30,777 nt of DNA. It comes from a virus. Position numbers and translations under genes: made by a program. The stretch is from positions 1-30,777 of IMG/VR virus record IMGVR_UViG_3300025849_002387; one strand, 5' to 3'. The notes below the pieces were generated by a model that was not told where the DNA came from, made no database searches, and saw nothing but the letters and a program-made list of their open reading frames with translations. Numbering within the stretch: the stretch's first letter is position 1; each line of letters begins with the position of its first letter. Below are positions 1 through 5,661 of the stretch, one piece after another.

Positions 1-86
1 AAACAGCTATCGACCAAACAGTAGCGCACTATTTAAAGAAAGTTGAATTTATCGACGGACCTAAAATAGTAAAAACCTTTAAATAA
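1..86 (+). CDS. C-terminal end of an unknown upstream gene (partial)
   Basis: An open frame entering from the left edge reads 27 codons (first complete codon at 3) and stops with TAA at 84-86. The last residues are KKVEFIDGPKIVKTFK. No family can be named from so short a tail. It lies 32 nt upstream of groEL on the same strand, so it probably belongs to the same early or middle gene run. It could also be a chance open frame, but the codon choice (ATA, TTA, AAA rich) matches the neighbours. Confidence 0.55.
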   Translation, partial: TAIDQTVAHYLKKVEFIDGPKIVKTFK

Positions 87-94
87 ACCAAACT

Positions 95-113
95 CAATTA
101 AATTAAATTAAAT
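95..113 (+). promoter_or_regulatory. TTAAA-repeat leader upstream of groEL
   Basis: Nineteen bases made of one C followed by AATTAAATTAAATTAAAT lie 5 nt before the groEL ATG. The identical 19-mer recurs at 6942-6960 just before the gene at 6969, and a shorter form precedes the gene at 26900. There is no Shine-Dalgarno sequence. In Bacteroidota, AT-rich unstructured leaders serve translation initiation; a part in phage transcription is possible but unproven. Confidence 0.5.
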
Positions 114-118
114 CAAAT

Positions 119-1672
119 ATGGACGCAATTGTCAAAAACCTTAACTTCGGCGAAGAAGCCAGAGTTAATGTATTTAAAGGAATAGAAAAACTCACAAGAG
201 CTGTTAGCTCCACACTCGGGGCTAGCGGCAAATGTGTGATGCTTGAGGATCATACTGGAAAGCCCGTTATTACAAAAGATGGTGTTACTGTAGCAGACTC
301 GATAGTCTTGCTTGATCCTATAGAAAATATGGGAGCAACGCTTTTAAAAGAAGCAGCTAGAAAAACAGTTAAAGAAGCAGGTGATGGCACAACAACAGCG
401 ACAGTTTTAGCTCACGCTATACTTGAAGAAGCTTATAAGGTTGCAGATAAAACAAACTCAAGAGAGTTGAAGGACGGTATAAATAAAGCCGTTGAAAATG
501 TGGTTAAGTTTTTGCAGTTAGCATCTGTAGATGTTAAAGGCGATATGATAGATCAAATAGCTACAATATCTACAAACAACGACCCTGAGCTTGGTAAAAT
601 TATAGCAGACGCTTTTAGAGCGGTTGATAACACAGGTGTGGTCATGATGGAAACAGCTTCAGATGGTAAAACATGTGTTGAGGTTGTAGATGGTGTTCAG
701 TATGACAAGGGAATTAAAAATTCTCACTTTATAACTAACAAAGCGGTTAAGACTGCTGAGTTGGAAAAACCATTGGTTTTACTTTTAGAGTCACCAGTGG
801 ATACGGTTAGACAAATACAATCAGTGCTAGAGTATGTAATAAAAAACAACAAACCTTTGCTTATCATAGGCGATTTAGAACAAGGTGTTTTATCAGCTCT
901 GGCAATGAATAAAATGAAAGGAGCCATAAAAGTGAACGTTATTGACGCACCAACTTACGGAATAAGCAAGCAGCAGATGCTTGAAGATCTTTCACTTCTA
1001 ACTGGCGCAACTATTATAAATGAAGATCTTGGAGATGATATGGACATGATACAACCAGAGCACTTAGGATCTTGTGTTAAAAGTATAACATCTCATCAAG
1101 ACACTGTTTTGCAAGTAGCAGAACCCAGCGATGAAGTTTTAAGTGTTATAAGTGATTTAAAGAAAAAGCTTTTAGTAGAGAAAAATCCAAACAACCTTAT
1201 TAAACTTGAAAAAAGATTAGCAATGCTTTCAGCTAAAATAGCTATTGTAAAAGTAGGTGCTAATTCAGAAATAGAATTAAAAGAAAAAACAGATAGAGTA
1301 GAAGACGCTATCTGTGCTACTAAGGCTGCTATTAAAGAAGGGATTGTTCCTGGTGGTGGTATTGCTCTATTAAATGCCGCAACAAACTTAAAACCTAATT
1401 CGATTGGCGAAACAGTGTTACTTGAAGCCATAAAAGCACCATTCAAAGTTATACTTGAAAATGCAGGTGTTGAAAACGTGGAGACACCAATTAGAAAAGG
1501 GCAAGGTTACAACGTGGTTACAGGAAAAATGGTAAATATGACAAAGTCAGGTATTATAGATCCTTTACTCGTCACTAAGAGCGCTCTTCAAAATGCAGCT
1601 TCCGTAGCAACTACTATTTTATCTACAGATTGTGTAATTAATAATTTAAGAATTAATGAAGGCGGTAGGTAA
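119..1672 (+). CDS. groEL: Phage-encoded chaperonin GroEL (Cpn60)
   Basis: A 517-residue group I chaperonin that forms ATP-driven folding rings in the cytoplasm. Visible signatures are TKDGVTV at residues 52-58 (D54 matches the nucleotide-site Asp52 of E. coli GroEL), GDGTTTATVLA from residue 88 (D89 matches Asp87), and RVEDAICATKAAIKEG plus PGGGIAL in the second equatorial half, whose VED carries the residue equivalent to catalytic Asp398. It is about 30 residues shorter than E. coli GroEL and ends NLRINEGGR, lacking the flexible GGM-repeat tail. The ATG at 119 gives the normal N-terminal length. It is followed by an overlapping groES, the reverse of the usual bacterial order. Sequence divergence and phage neighbours argue for a viral copy, likely used to fold virion or replication proteins. 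Identification is firm; the client proteins are unknown. Confidence 0.96.
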   Translation: MDAIVKNLNFGEEARVNVFKGIEKLTRAVSSTLGASGKCVMLEDHTGKPVITKDGVTVADSIVLLDPIENMGATLLKEAARKTVKEAGDGTTTATVLAHAILEEAYKVADKTNSRELKDGINKAVENVVKFLQLASVDVKGDMIDQIATISTNNDPELGKIIADAFRAVDNTGVVMMETASDGKTCVEVVDGVQYDKGIKNSHFITNKAVKTAELEKPLVLLLESPVDTVRQIQSVLEYVIKNNKPLLIIGDLEQGVLSALAMNKMKGAIKVNVIDAPTYGISKQQMLEDLSLLTGATIINEDLGDDMDMIQPEHLGSCVKSITSHQDTVLQVAEPSDEVLSVISDLKKKLLVEKNPNNLIKLEKRLAMLSAKIAIVKVGANSEIELKEKTDRVEDAICATKAAIKEGIVPGGGIALLNAATNLKPNSIGETVLLEAIKAPFKVILENAGVENVETPIRKGQGYNVVTGKMVNMTKSGIIDPLLVTKSALQNAASVATTILSTDCVINNLRINEGGR

Positions 1673-1916
1673 AAATATAATTATAAAAAAGACAAAACAA
1701 GGAACCACTAAAACAAAAGGTGGTCTTCTCTTGGCAGAAACACATAGAGATGACATTAGGTATATTGAAGCTTCTGTTGTCTCAGCAGGTGATGAAATAA
1801 ACAACTTAGAAAAAGGTAGTGTTATACTATACGATAAACACGCTGGACATAAGATAGAGGTTGACAAAGAAACATATCACGTTATAAAAGTAGTAGACGT
1901 TGTGGTTGTTTTATGA
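1656..1916 (+). CDS. groES: Phage-encoded co-chaperonin GroES (Cpn10)
   Basis: An 86-residue GroES, the lid that caps the GroEL folding chamber. It shows the N-terminal strand (KNIIIKK), a mobile loop ending in GGLLL at residues 22-26 (equivalent to GGIVL of E. coli GroES, which docks on the GroEL apical domain), a central strand EASVVSAGDEI, and KGSVILYDKHAG with EVDKETYHVIKVVDV at the C-terminus. It starts inside the last codons of groEL (17-nt overlap, different frame), so translation is probably coupled and the two proteins co-expressed. The stop overlaps the next start as ATGA. The length is slightly below the 95-97 residues usual in bacteria. Family assignment is secure by motif and by its position next to groEL. 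Confidence 0.93.
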   Translation: MKAVGKNIIIKKTKQGTTKTKGGLLLAETHRDDIRYIEASVVSAGDEINNLEKGSVILYDKHAGHKIEVDKETYHVIKVVDVVVVL

Positions 1917-2359
1917 GGCGTTTAGAAACAGACGATATAAAAAACCTTAATCTTATGAAACATTATAGGATTATAAGAAAATGGGCTTGTAGGAATAACG
2001 ATTTAAACGATGCAGATTTAGAGTTATTAATATACTTAGATTGCATAGATATGTTTAGAAAAAAAGACTTTCAAGATGGTTCATATTCTTATAGCTGGGA
2101 CAACCGTCGCTGGAACAGAATGTTGAAACAAGGTTGGATAGTTGTTTGGAGAAAAAGAAACAGAACAACTCAAAAATACCATATATATAAAACATCTATT
2201 AAGTGTAAGCATTTGATAAAAAGAATTTATCGCATGATGCTTGGTTTAGAGGATATACCCACAAGCAACCATAGAAACAGTATTATGAAGGGTAAAACAT
2301 ATACAGATAAAGTTCTTATAACTTCTATTAAAAACGTAAACAAAGATAAAAACAGATAA
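1913..2359 (+). CDS. Putative winged-helix protein
   Basis: A basic 148-residue protein whose first 105 residues look like a compact helical/winged-helix domain: helix HYRIIRKWACR (17-27), an acidic helix DADLELLIYLDCIDMF (33-48), then SWDNRRWNRMLKQGWIVVWR (61-80) with a basic hairpin KRNRTTQKYHIYK that resembles a wing. MarR-like and other winged-helix proteins share this order, so DNA binding and regulation are plausible, but no defining motif is present. The basic, Asn-rich tail is probably disordered. The start overlaps the groES stop as ATGA, so it is likely translated with the chaperonins. I recall similar proteins in marine Bacteroidota phages; their function is not known to me. An RNA-binding or structural role is possible. 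Confidence 0.7.
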   Translation: MRRLETDDIKNLNLMKHYRIIRKWACRNNDLNDADLELLIYLDCIDMFRKKDFQDGSYSYSWDNRRWNRMLKQGWIVVWRKRNRTTQKYHIYKTSIKCKHLIKRIYRMMLGLEDIPTSNHRNSIMKGKTYTDKVLITSIKNVNKDKNR

Positions 2360-2360
2360 A

Positions 2361-2711
2361 ATGAAAGCTAACAATAACGAATCTCCGCTAGAATTTGGTT
2401 TTGGTGGTAATATGGCAGCGATGATTCAAGCCGCTAGAAATAGAGCTCCAGGTCGAGGTCAAACCGCGGCAATGTTAGGTGGTAGTCTTAGTGGTCAAGC
2501 AAAAGAATTATTTGAAGCAAGCCAAACTGCTCAAAACCCCGAAATGACCAATACACCACCTGCTCCATATAACACTCTTGGTGGTGCTCAACCGGTTTTT
2601 AATCCTCAAGCGCAGCAAGCAGCTCAAGGTGTTTATGGTAGTTGTGATCAAAGACAAAACGCAGTAGGTGCAACTCCTATATTTAAGAAAAAATGCAACA
2701 AAAAATACTAA
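2361..2711 (+). CDS. Small Gln/Ala/Pro-rich protein of unknown function
   Basis: A 116-residue low-complexity protein, rich in Ala, Gln, Asn and Gly, with no membrane segment. Near its N-terminus it has ESPLEFGFGGNM (7-18), which resembles the SPL element found in several neighbouring small proteins. A helix AAMIQAARNRAPGRG follows, then a disordered Gln/Pro stretch. Two cysteines lie near the C-terminus (C95 and C112), in a basic tail KKKCNKKY. One base separates it from the preceding stop, so it is part of the same operon. No family recognised. A minor virion or assembly role is only a guess from context. Confidence 0.6.
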   Translation: MKANNNESPLEFGFGGNMAAMIQAARNRAPGRGQTAAMLGGSLSGQAKELFEASQTAQNPEMTNTPPAPYNTLGGAQPVFNPQAQQAAQGVYGSCDQRQNAVGATPIFKKKCNKKY

Positions 2712-2712
2712 T

Positions 2713-2910
2713 ATGAAAAACATTAAAAACTTAAAAGTAGACCTATCAGGTCAGGTAGGTGAAAATGCTATTTGGGACGGACCATTAAGCAAAGAAGGTT
2801 TTCCAATGGGAAAAGGTTCTAGCTCAGGTAAAGATGGATTAGAGGTTTCTAAGTACCCTTGTGGTCACGGAGGAGGACCAATTACACAACGCGCTAAAGC
2901 TTTTAAATAA
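2713..2910 (+). CDS. 65-residue Gly-rich protein with a PCGHGGG motif
   Basis: The frame is open further upstream, but the ATG at 2713 is the better start: it follows the previous stop directly and avoids a 44-nt overlap. The product has a short hydrophilic N-terminus (MKNIKNLKVDLSGQVG), a central GPLSKEGFPMGKG segment and a C-terminal YPCGHGGGPITQRAKAFK. The single Cys-His pair could bind metal with a partner but is not a zinc finger on its own. The stop overlaps the next start as TAATG, indicating coupling. The family is unknown; similar tiny proteins are common in this part of related phage genomes as far as I recall. Confidence 0.6.
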   Translation: MKNIKNLKVDLSGQVGENAIWDGPLSKEGFPMGKGSSSGKDGLEVSKYPCGHGGGPITQRAKAFK

Positions 2911-3560
2911 TGGAAAATTTATCTAAATTCTCAGGGCCTTTTATGCAAAAAAGTCCTTTGTATAATAAAGCTGATAGACTTAGAGAAAGAGCTAAAAGAA
3001 GATCTAAAAGATTAGGTGAAACACAAGATTACGATTACGAAGATGCTAAAGTTCAAAAGCTTTTATCTAAAGCTGAAAAAGCTGAAAAATCAAAGCCTTC
3101 ATTAGAAAACGATGCTAGAGTTGATGCGTCTTATGAAAGACCTGATATGCCGCCTGTTAACTACGGAACACCATTAAATCAAGTTTCTCCTCAATATGGG
3201 TCGGCCTCTGCATACGTGTCTATTCAACCAGCTTTGCAAAACTTGCAAAAAAAAGCAGTTGCTAACTCTGAAGAAGACACTACTAAAGGTAAAAAATCCA
3301 AACAAGTCGTAAACACTTCTACCGGTGACCAAGTTGGTGCTACTAAAAAAGAACAAGATATTTCTAAGCCAACACGAGACTCTGAATTAGCAAGGGAAAA
3401 ATACAATACTTTTCAAGATTCAACTAGAGTTCAATCTATAGATGGTGATTTTTATAGAGTAGATGGCAAAGGTAATATACATTCTATGAAGTTTGACAAA
3501 TTAGGAAAAAGAGTATTTGACATGGATAAGGTTTCTAAAGCCATGGGAAAATTTTATTAA
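2910..3560 (+). CDS. Basic, partly disordered protein with SPL N-terminal tag
   Basis: A 216-residue hydrophilic protein. It begins with FSGPFMQKSPLYNKADRL (7-24), a PF...SPL patch shared in looser form with neighbouring small proteins, followed by a strongly basic helix RERAKRRSKRLG (25-36) that could contact DNA or RNA. The middle (about 60-165) is rich in Lys, Ser, Thr and Pro and is likely disordered. The C-terminal 45 residues look folded: DGDFYRVDGKGNIHSMKFDKLGKRVFDMDK could form a small beta unit. No enzyme motif is present. Its position in the small-gene array and TAATG coupling to the gene before suggest a shared role, possibly as a virion-associated protein. Function unknown. Confidence 0.65.
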   Translation: MENLSKFSGPFMQKSPLYNKADRLRERAKRRSKRLGETQDYDYEDAKVQKLLSKAEKAEKSKPSLENDARVDASYERPDMPPVNYGTPLNQVSPQYGSASAYVSIQPALQNLQKKAVANSEEDTTKGKKSKQVVNTSTGDQVGATKKEQDISKPTRDSELAREKYNTFQDSTRVQSIDGDFYRVDGKGNIHSMKFDKLGKRVFDMDKVSKAMGKFY

Positions 3561-3716
3561 ATGAAATCAAAAGGCTTAGGAGACAGCATAGAAAAATTTA
3601 CTAAAACTACTGGTATCAAAAAAGTAGTGGACGCGTTTAGCGAAAAGTTAAACGTGCCTTGTGGTTGTGCTGCTAGAAAAGGAGCATTAAACAAAATATT
3701 TCCTTATAAAAAATAA
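3561..3716 (+). CDS. 51-residue protein with a PCGC motif
   Basis: A short frame directly abuts the preceding stop (TAA then ATG) and ends with TAA at 3714-3716. The protein begins KGLGDSIEKFTKTTGIKKVV, an amphipathic helix pair, and continues with VPCGCAARKGALNKIFPYKK, whose CxC followed by basic residues could bind a metal ion or form a reactive pair. Codon use is like the neighbours, and the tight spacing on both sides (next ATG after 3 nt) supports expression. I recall comparable small LGD-x-IEK proteins with a CGC motif in other phages, but no function. It is too short for standard gene callers and may be missed. Confidence 0.65.
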   Translation: MKSKGLGDSIEKFTKTTGIKKVVDAFSEKLNVPCGCAARKGALNKIFPYKK

Positions 3717-3719
3717 TAT

Positions 3720-4028
3720 ATGGCTTTCAAACTAAATAACCCACCTTTCCACATGGACAACACTCCAATATATCGAGTAGATATGGAAGATGGTGTTATG
3801 GGAAAAGCTAATAACAATGGTTCTATAACCATAAATAAAGATTTACATCCAGACGATGTAGAAGATGTAGTTGCTCACGAAAAAATTCATTTAGAACAAA
3901 TGGACAGAGGTGATTTAGATTACGACGACAAATACGTTTATTGGAAAGGTAAAAAATATTCACGAGCACAAATGAAAGAAGGTGCTAAAAACCTACCTTG
4001 GGAAGCTGAGGCTTATAGAAGATCATAA
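3720..4028 (+). CDS. Small zinc metallopeptidase (HEKIH)
   Basis: A 102-residue protein with the zinc-peptidase signature VVAHEKIHLEQM: H53 and H57 are predicted zinc ligands and E54 the general base. Downstream, LPWEAEAYR (92-100) offers E95 or E97 as a third ligand, giving the HExxH...E layout of small gluzincins. The N-terminus NNPPFHMDNTPIYRVD (6-21) resembles the proline patch of neighbouring proteins and ITINKDLHPDDVED leads into the active helix. There is no signal peptide or membrane segment. Possible jobs are processing of virion proteins, destruction of a host protein, or lysis support; the sequence does not decide. It lies 0.6 kb upstream of the holin. The stop overlaps the next start (TAATG). 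Peptidase fold fairly sure, substrate unknown. Confidence 0.78.
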   Translation: MAFKLNNPPFHMDNTPIYRVDMEDGVMGKANNNGSITINKDLHPDDVEDVVAHEKIHLEQMDRGDLDYDDKYVYWKGKKYSRAQMKEGAKNLPWEAEAYRRS

Positions 4029-4237
4029 TGAAGACATCTAAGACAGGTTATTTAAAAAACAGCCCTGATGTTAACAAGCCTCAAAATATTATACAAGGAG
4101 GCTATATAACAATGAAAGGAGTCGAGTTTAAAGTACTAGGTACTGATGATCGAGGATATACAAAAATAATGTACCCAGGATATGATTATATATTTCCTGG
4201 TGCTAAATACGTAATAGAGACACCAATTAAAAAATAA
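4028..4237 (+). CDS. 69-residue protein, beta-rich, unknown function
   Basis: A small protein starting with MKTSKTGYLKNSPDVNKPQN, in which NSP recalls the SPL patch of its neighbours, followed by an all-beta-looking body: GGYITMKGVEFKVLG, then YTKIMYPGYDYIFPGAKYV. A tandem turn-strand pattern such as this suits a small barrel or SH3-like fold. No catalytic motif or membrane segment is seen. It overlaps the metallopeptidase stop by one base, so the two are probably translated together. It might be an inhibitor, substrate or virion partner of the peptidase, but that is only context. Family not recognised. Confidence 0.6.
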   Translation: MKTSKTGYLKNSPDVNKPQNIIQGGYITMKGVEFKVLGTDDRGYTKIMYPGYDYIFPGAKYVIETPIKK

Positions 4238-4242
4238 AAAAA

Positions 4243-4611
4243 ATGAAACCATTTACAAACAAATATTCAATTGCAGCTGGATCACCTCTACATTTAGGAG
4301 GATCTAAAAAAAACAACGGGGACGGCGATACAGCTTTTAGCGATTCAAAAAAAGACGGAAACATGGTTTCAAGAGGTCTTGTAGCTGCTAGGAATGCTTT
4401 AGATCCTAGCGCTGAACGAGCTTTAGGAAATCAAAACAGTAGCAATCAAATGTTTGATTATGACGGCGACGGTGATACAATGTTTAATGACTCTAATAAC
4501 GATGGAACTATGCTTTCAAGAGGTCTTATAGCAGCAAGAAACTACTTAGATCCTAGCGCTGAACGAGCTCTTGGAAATGAAAATAGCAAAAGTCAGCTTT
4601 TTGATCTTTAA
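4243..4611 (+). CDS. Protein of two 49-residue repeats with DGDGD loops
   Basis: A 122-residue protein. The head MKPFTNKYSIAAGSPLHLGG (1-20) carries the PF...SPL patch. The rest is two tandem copies of one unit (residues 27-75 and 76-122): DGDT-x-F-x-DS-x-x-DG, then [ML]-x-SRGL-x-AARN-x-LDPSAERALGN. The DYDGDGDTMFND stretch looks like an acidic, calcium-binding-type loop (dockerin or EF-hand flavour), and the SRGLxAARN helix is invariant. Copies match at DNA level over short stretches, so the duplication is either recent or selected. The following gene, the holin, abuts it directly. I do not recognise a family; possible roles include a virion protein with metal-dependent assembly. Confidence 0.68.
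   Translation: MKPFTNKYSIAAGSPLHLGGSKKNNGDGDTAFSDSKKDGNMVSRGLVAARNALDPSAERALGNQNSSNQMFDYDGDGDTMFNDSNNDGTMLSRGLIAARNYLDPSAERALGNENSKSQLFDL
4321..4608 (+). repeat. Two tandem 147-nt coding repeats
   Basis: Unit 1 covers 4321-4467 and unit 2 4468-4608 (slightly shorter at the C-terminus). A 24-nt stretch beginning TTAGATCCTAGCGCTGAACG is identical at 4399-4422 and 4546-4569, and TTCAAGAGGTCTT is identical at 4368-4380 and 4515-4527, both pairs exactly 147 nt apart, which keeps the reading frame (49 codons). Between these islands the units differ at synonymous and non-synonymous sites. Confidence 0.85.
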
Positions 4612-5010
4612 ATGAAAAAAATAATTCAATGGCTAACAGGTGGCGTTATCAAAGAAGTTGGTGACGTCATCGACAAGCTTACTACAACCGAAGAAGAAAG
4701 GTTAGAAGTAAAGAAACAAATACAACAGATACTAGAAGACGCAGATAGCAAAGCTCAAGAAGAAGTTAGCAAGCGTTGGGAAGCAGATATGAAGTCTGAT
4801 AGTTTTTTAAGTAAAAACATTAGACCTTTTATATTAATATATTTAACTGTAATATTCACGTCTTTATGTTTCTTTGATGGTAACATAGGTGAGTTTGAAA
4901 TAGCTGAAGAATATATACCAATATTTCAAACATTACTAGTAACCGTATATGGAGCTTACTTTGTAGGTAGAACTTGGGAAAAAGCAAAATCAATAACAAA
5001 CAATAAATAA
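4612..5010 (+). CDS. Phage holin, GTA-type three-transmembrane family
   Basis: A 132-residue membrane protein. It has a short hydrophobic N-terminal stretch (IIQWLTGGVIKEVGDVI, 4-20), a long charged coiled-coil (about 22-65), and two clear membrane helices at about 72-88 (PFILIYLTVIFTSLCFF) and 102-118 (IPIFQTLLVTVYGAYFV). The sequence SKNIRPFILIYL and the closing YGAYFVGRTWEKAK match the pattern of the gene-transfer-agent-type 3TM holin family. Such holins form pores in the inner membrane at the end of infection. No endolysin is recognisable beside it; the peptidase at 3720 is the nearest enzyme. It directly abuts the repeat protein's stop. Confidence 0.82.
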   Translation: MKKIIQWLTGGVIKEVGDVIDKLTTTEEERLEVKKQIQQILEDADSKAQEEVSKRWEADMKSDSFLSKNIRPFILIYLTVIFTSLCFFDGNIGEFEIAEEYIPIFQTLLVTVYGAYFVGRTWEKAKSITNNK

Positions 5011-5015
5011 ATAAA

Positions 5016-5495
5016 ATGGCAAACAATCAACCAATCAGTGGTATACCAGTTGTAAGCTTTAGTGACATACTAAACATACCCAAACCCGGTGTTATAGTGT
5101 CTGGAACTAATACCACGTCTGGAGTAACATTAACAGACGCTACTAAAAATTTTACAAAATCAGCTACAAACAAACAAGGTTACATCATATCATCAGGAGA
5201 CGTTGTTTATGACATTACTACTGGTGTTTTTATCGAAATAACTTCTGTCACTAGTGCTACAGAAATATTATTATCTTCATCTATAGCTGTTGGTGATTAT
5301 GAGATATTTAAAGGAAATAAATTAAAATCAGATGGTTATAGTTTATTCGTTGGAACTGGAGGTAATTTAATTTTAGAAACTGTAAATGGACAAGAAGTAA
5401 CACTTAAAAACGTTGCTAACAACTCTTATGTACCTCTTCAAGTGGCTAAAGTAAAATCTGGTACAACAGCACTTGACATCGTAGCACTTAACTAA
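5016..5495 (+). CDS. Putative virion decoration or spike protein
   Basis: A 159-residue beta-rich protein without charged clusters. The middle (DVVYDITTGVFIEITSVTSATEILLSS) alternates like a small barrel. The last 40 residues are the clearest part: NGQEVTLKNVANNSYVPLQV followed by AKVKSGTTALDIVALN. The pattern x-VT-x-KNV-x-x-x-S-[YF]-[VL]-P-[LV]-QV ending in GTTA-x-x-IVAL recurs in small virion surface proteins of many tailed phages, from memory. It precedes two further genes of the fibre cluster. Assigning it to the capsid surface or to the tail is not possible from sequence. Confidence 0.62.
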   Translation: MANNQPISGIPVVSFSDILNIPKPGVIVSGTNTTSGVTLTDATKNFTKSATNKQGYIISSGDVVYDITTGVFIEITSVTSATEILLSSSIAVGDYEIFKGNKLKSDGYSLFVGTGGNLILETVNGQEVTLKNVANNSYVPLQVAKVKSGTTALDIVALN

Positions 5496-5496
5496 C

Positions 5497-5649
5497 ATGC
5501 CTAGTATATTAGCAAACGCAAACGCTATATTAGCGATACCAAATACACCAGGAATTGCTGTTGGTCCCATAACTGGATATATATTGCAAGAAAATGGAGT
5601 CGATAAAATTATTGCAGAAAACGGAACTGATTTAATGATCAGAGAATAA
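5497..5649 (+). CDS. 50-residue protein in the fibre cluster
   Basis: A short frame one base after the previous stop, ending TAA at 5647-5649. The N-terminal half, ILANANAILAIPNTPGIAVG, is hydrophobic; the C-terminal half YILQENGVDKIIAENGTDLM contains two copies of an E-N-G unit (QENGVDKIIAENGTDL) that resembles the LQENGDxLLLE repeats found near the ends of some phage fibre proteins. It may be a virion accessory piece or a fibre tip/attachment peptide. It lies 12 nt before the fibre gene, with which it is probably co-translated. Confidence 0.6.
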   Translation: MPSILANANAILAIPNTPGIAVGPITGYILQENGVDKIIAENGTDLMIRE

Positions 5650-5661
5650 AAAACAAAAAAA

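Noticed and set aside
1096-1446. 116-codon antisense frame inside groEL
   Set aside because: Fully inside a strongly conserved gene and made of hydrophobic complement codons; a shadow.
2668-2712. In-frame upstream extension of the 65-residue protein from an ATG at 2668
   Set aside because: It would overlap the previous gene by 44 nt, and the ATG at 2713 follows that gene's stop by one base with a typical AT leader.
3720-5010. Holin plus metallopeptidase as a complete lysis cassette
   Set aside because: The small peptidase has no cell-wall-binding domain or export signal, and HExxH alone does not indicate peptidoglycan cleavage; no endolysin is recognisable here.
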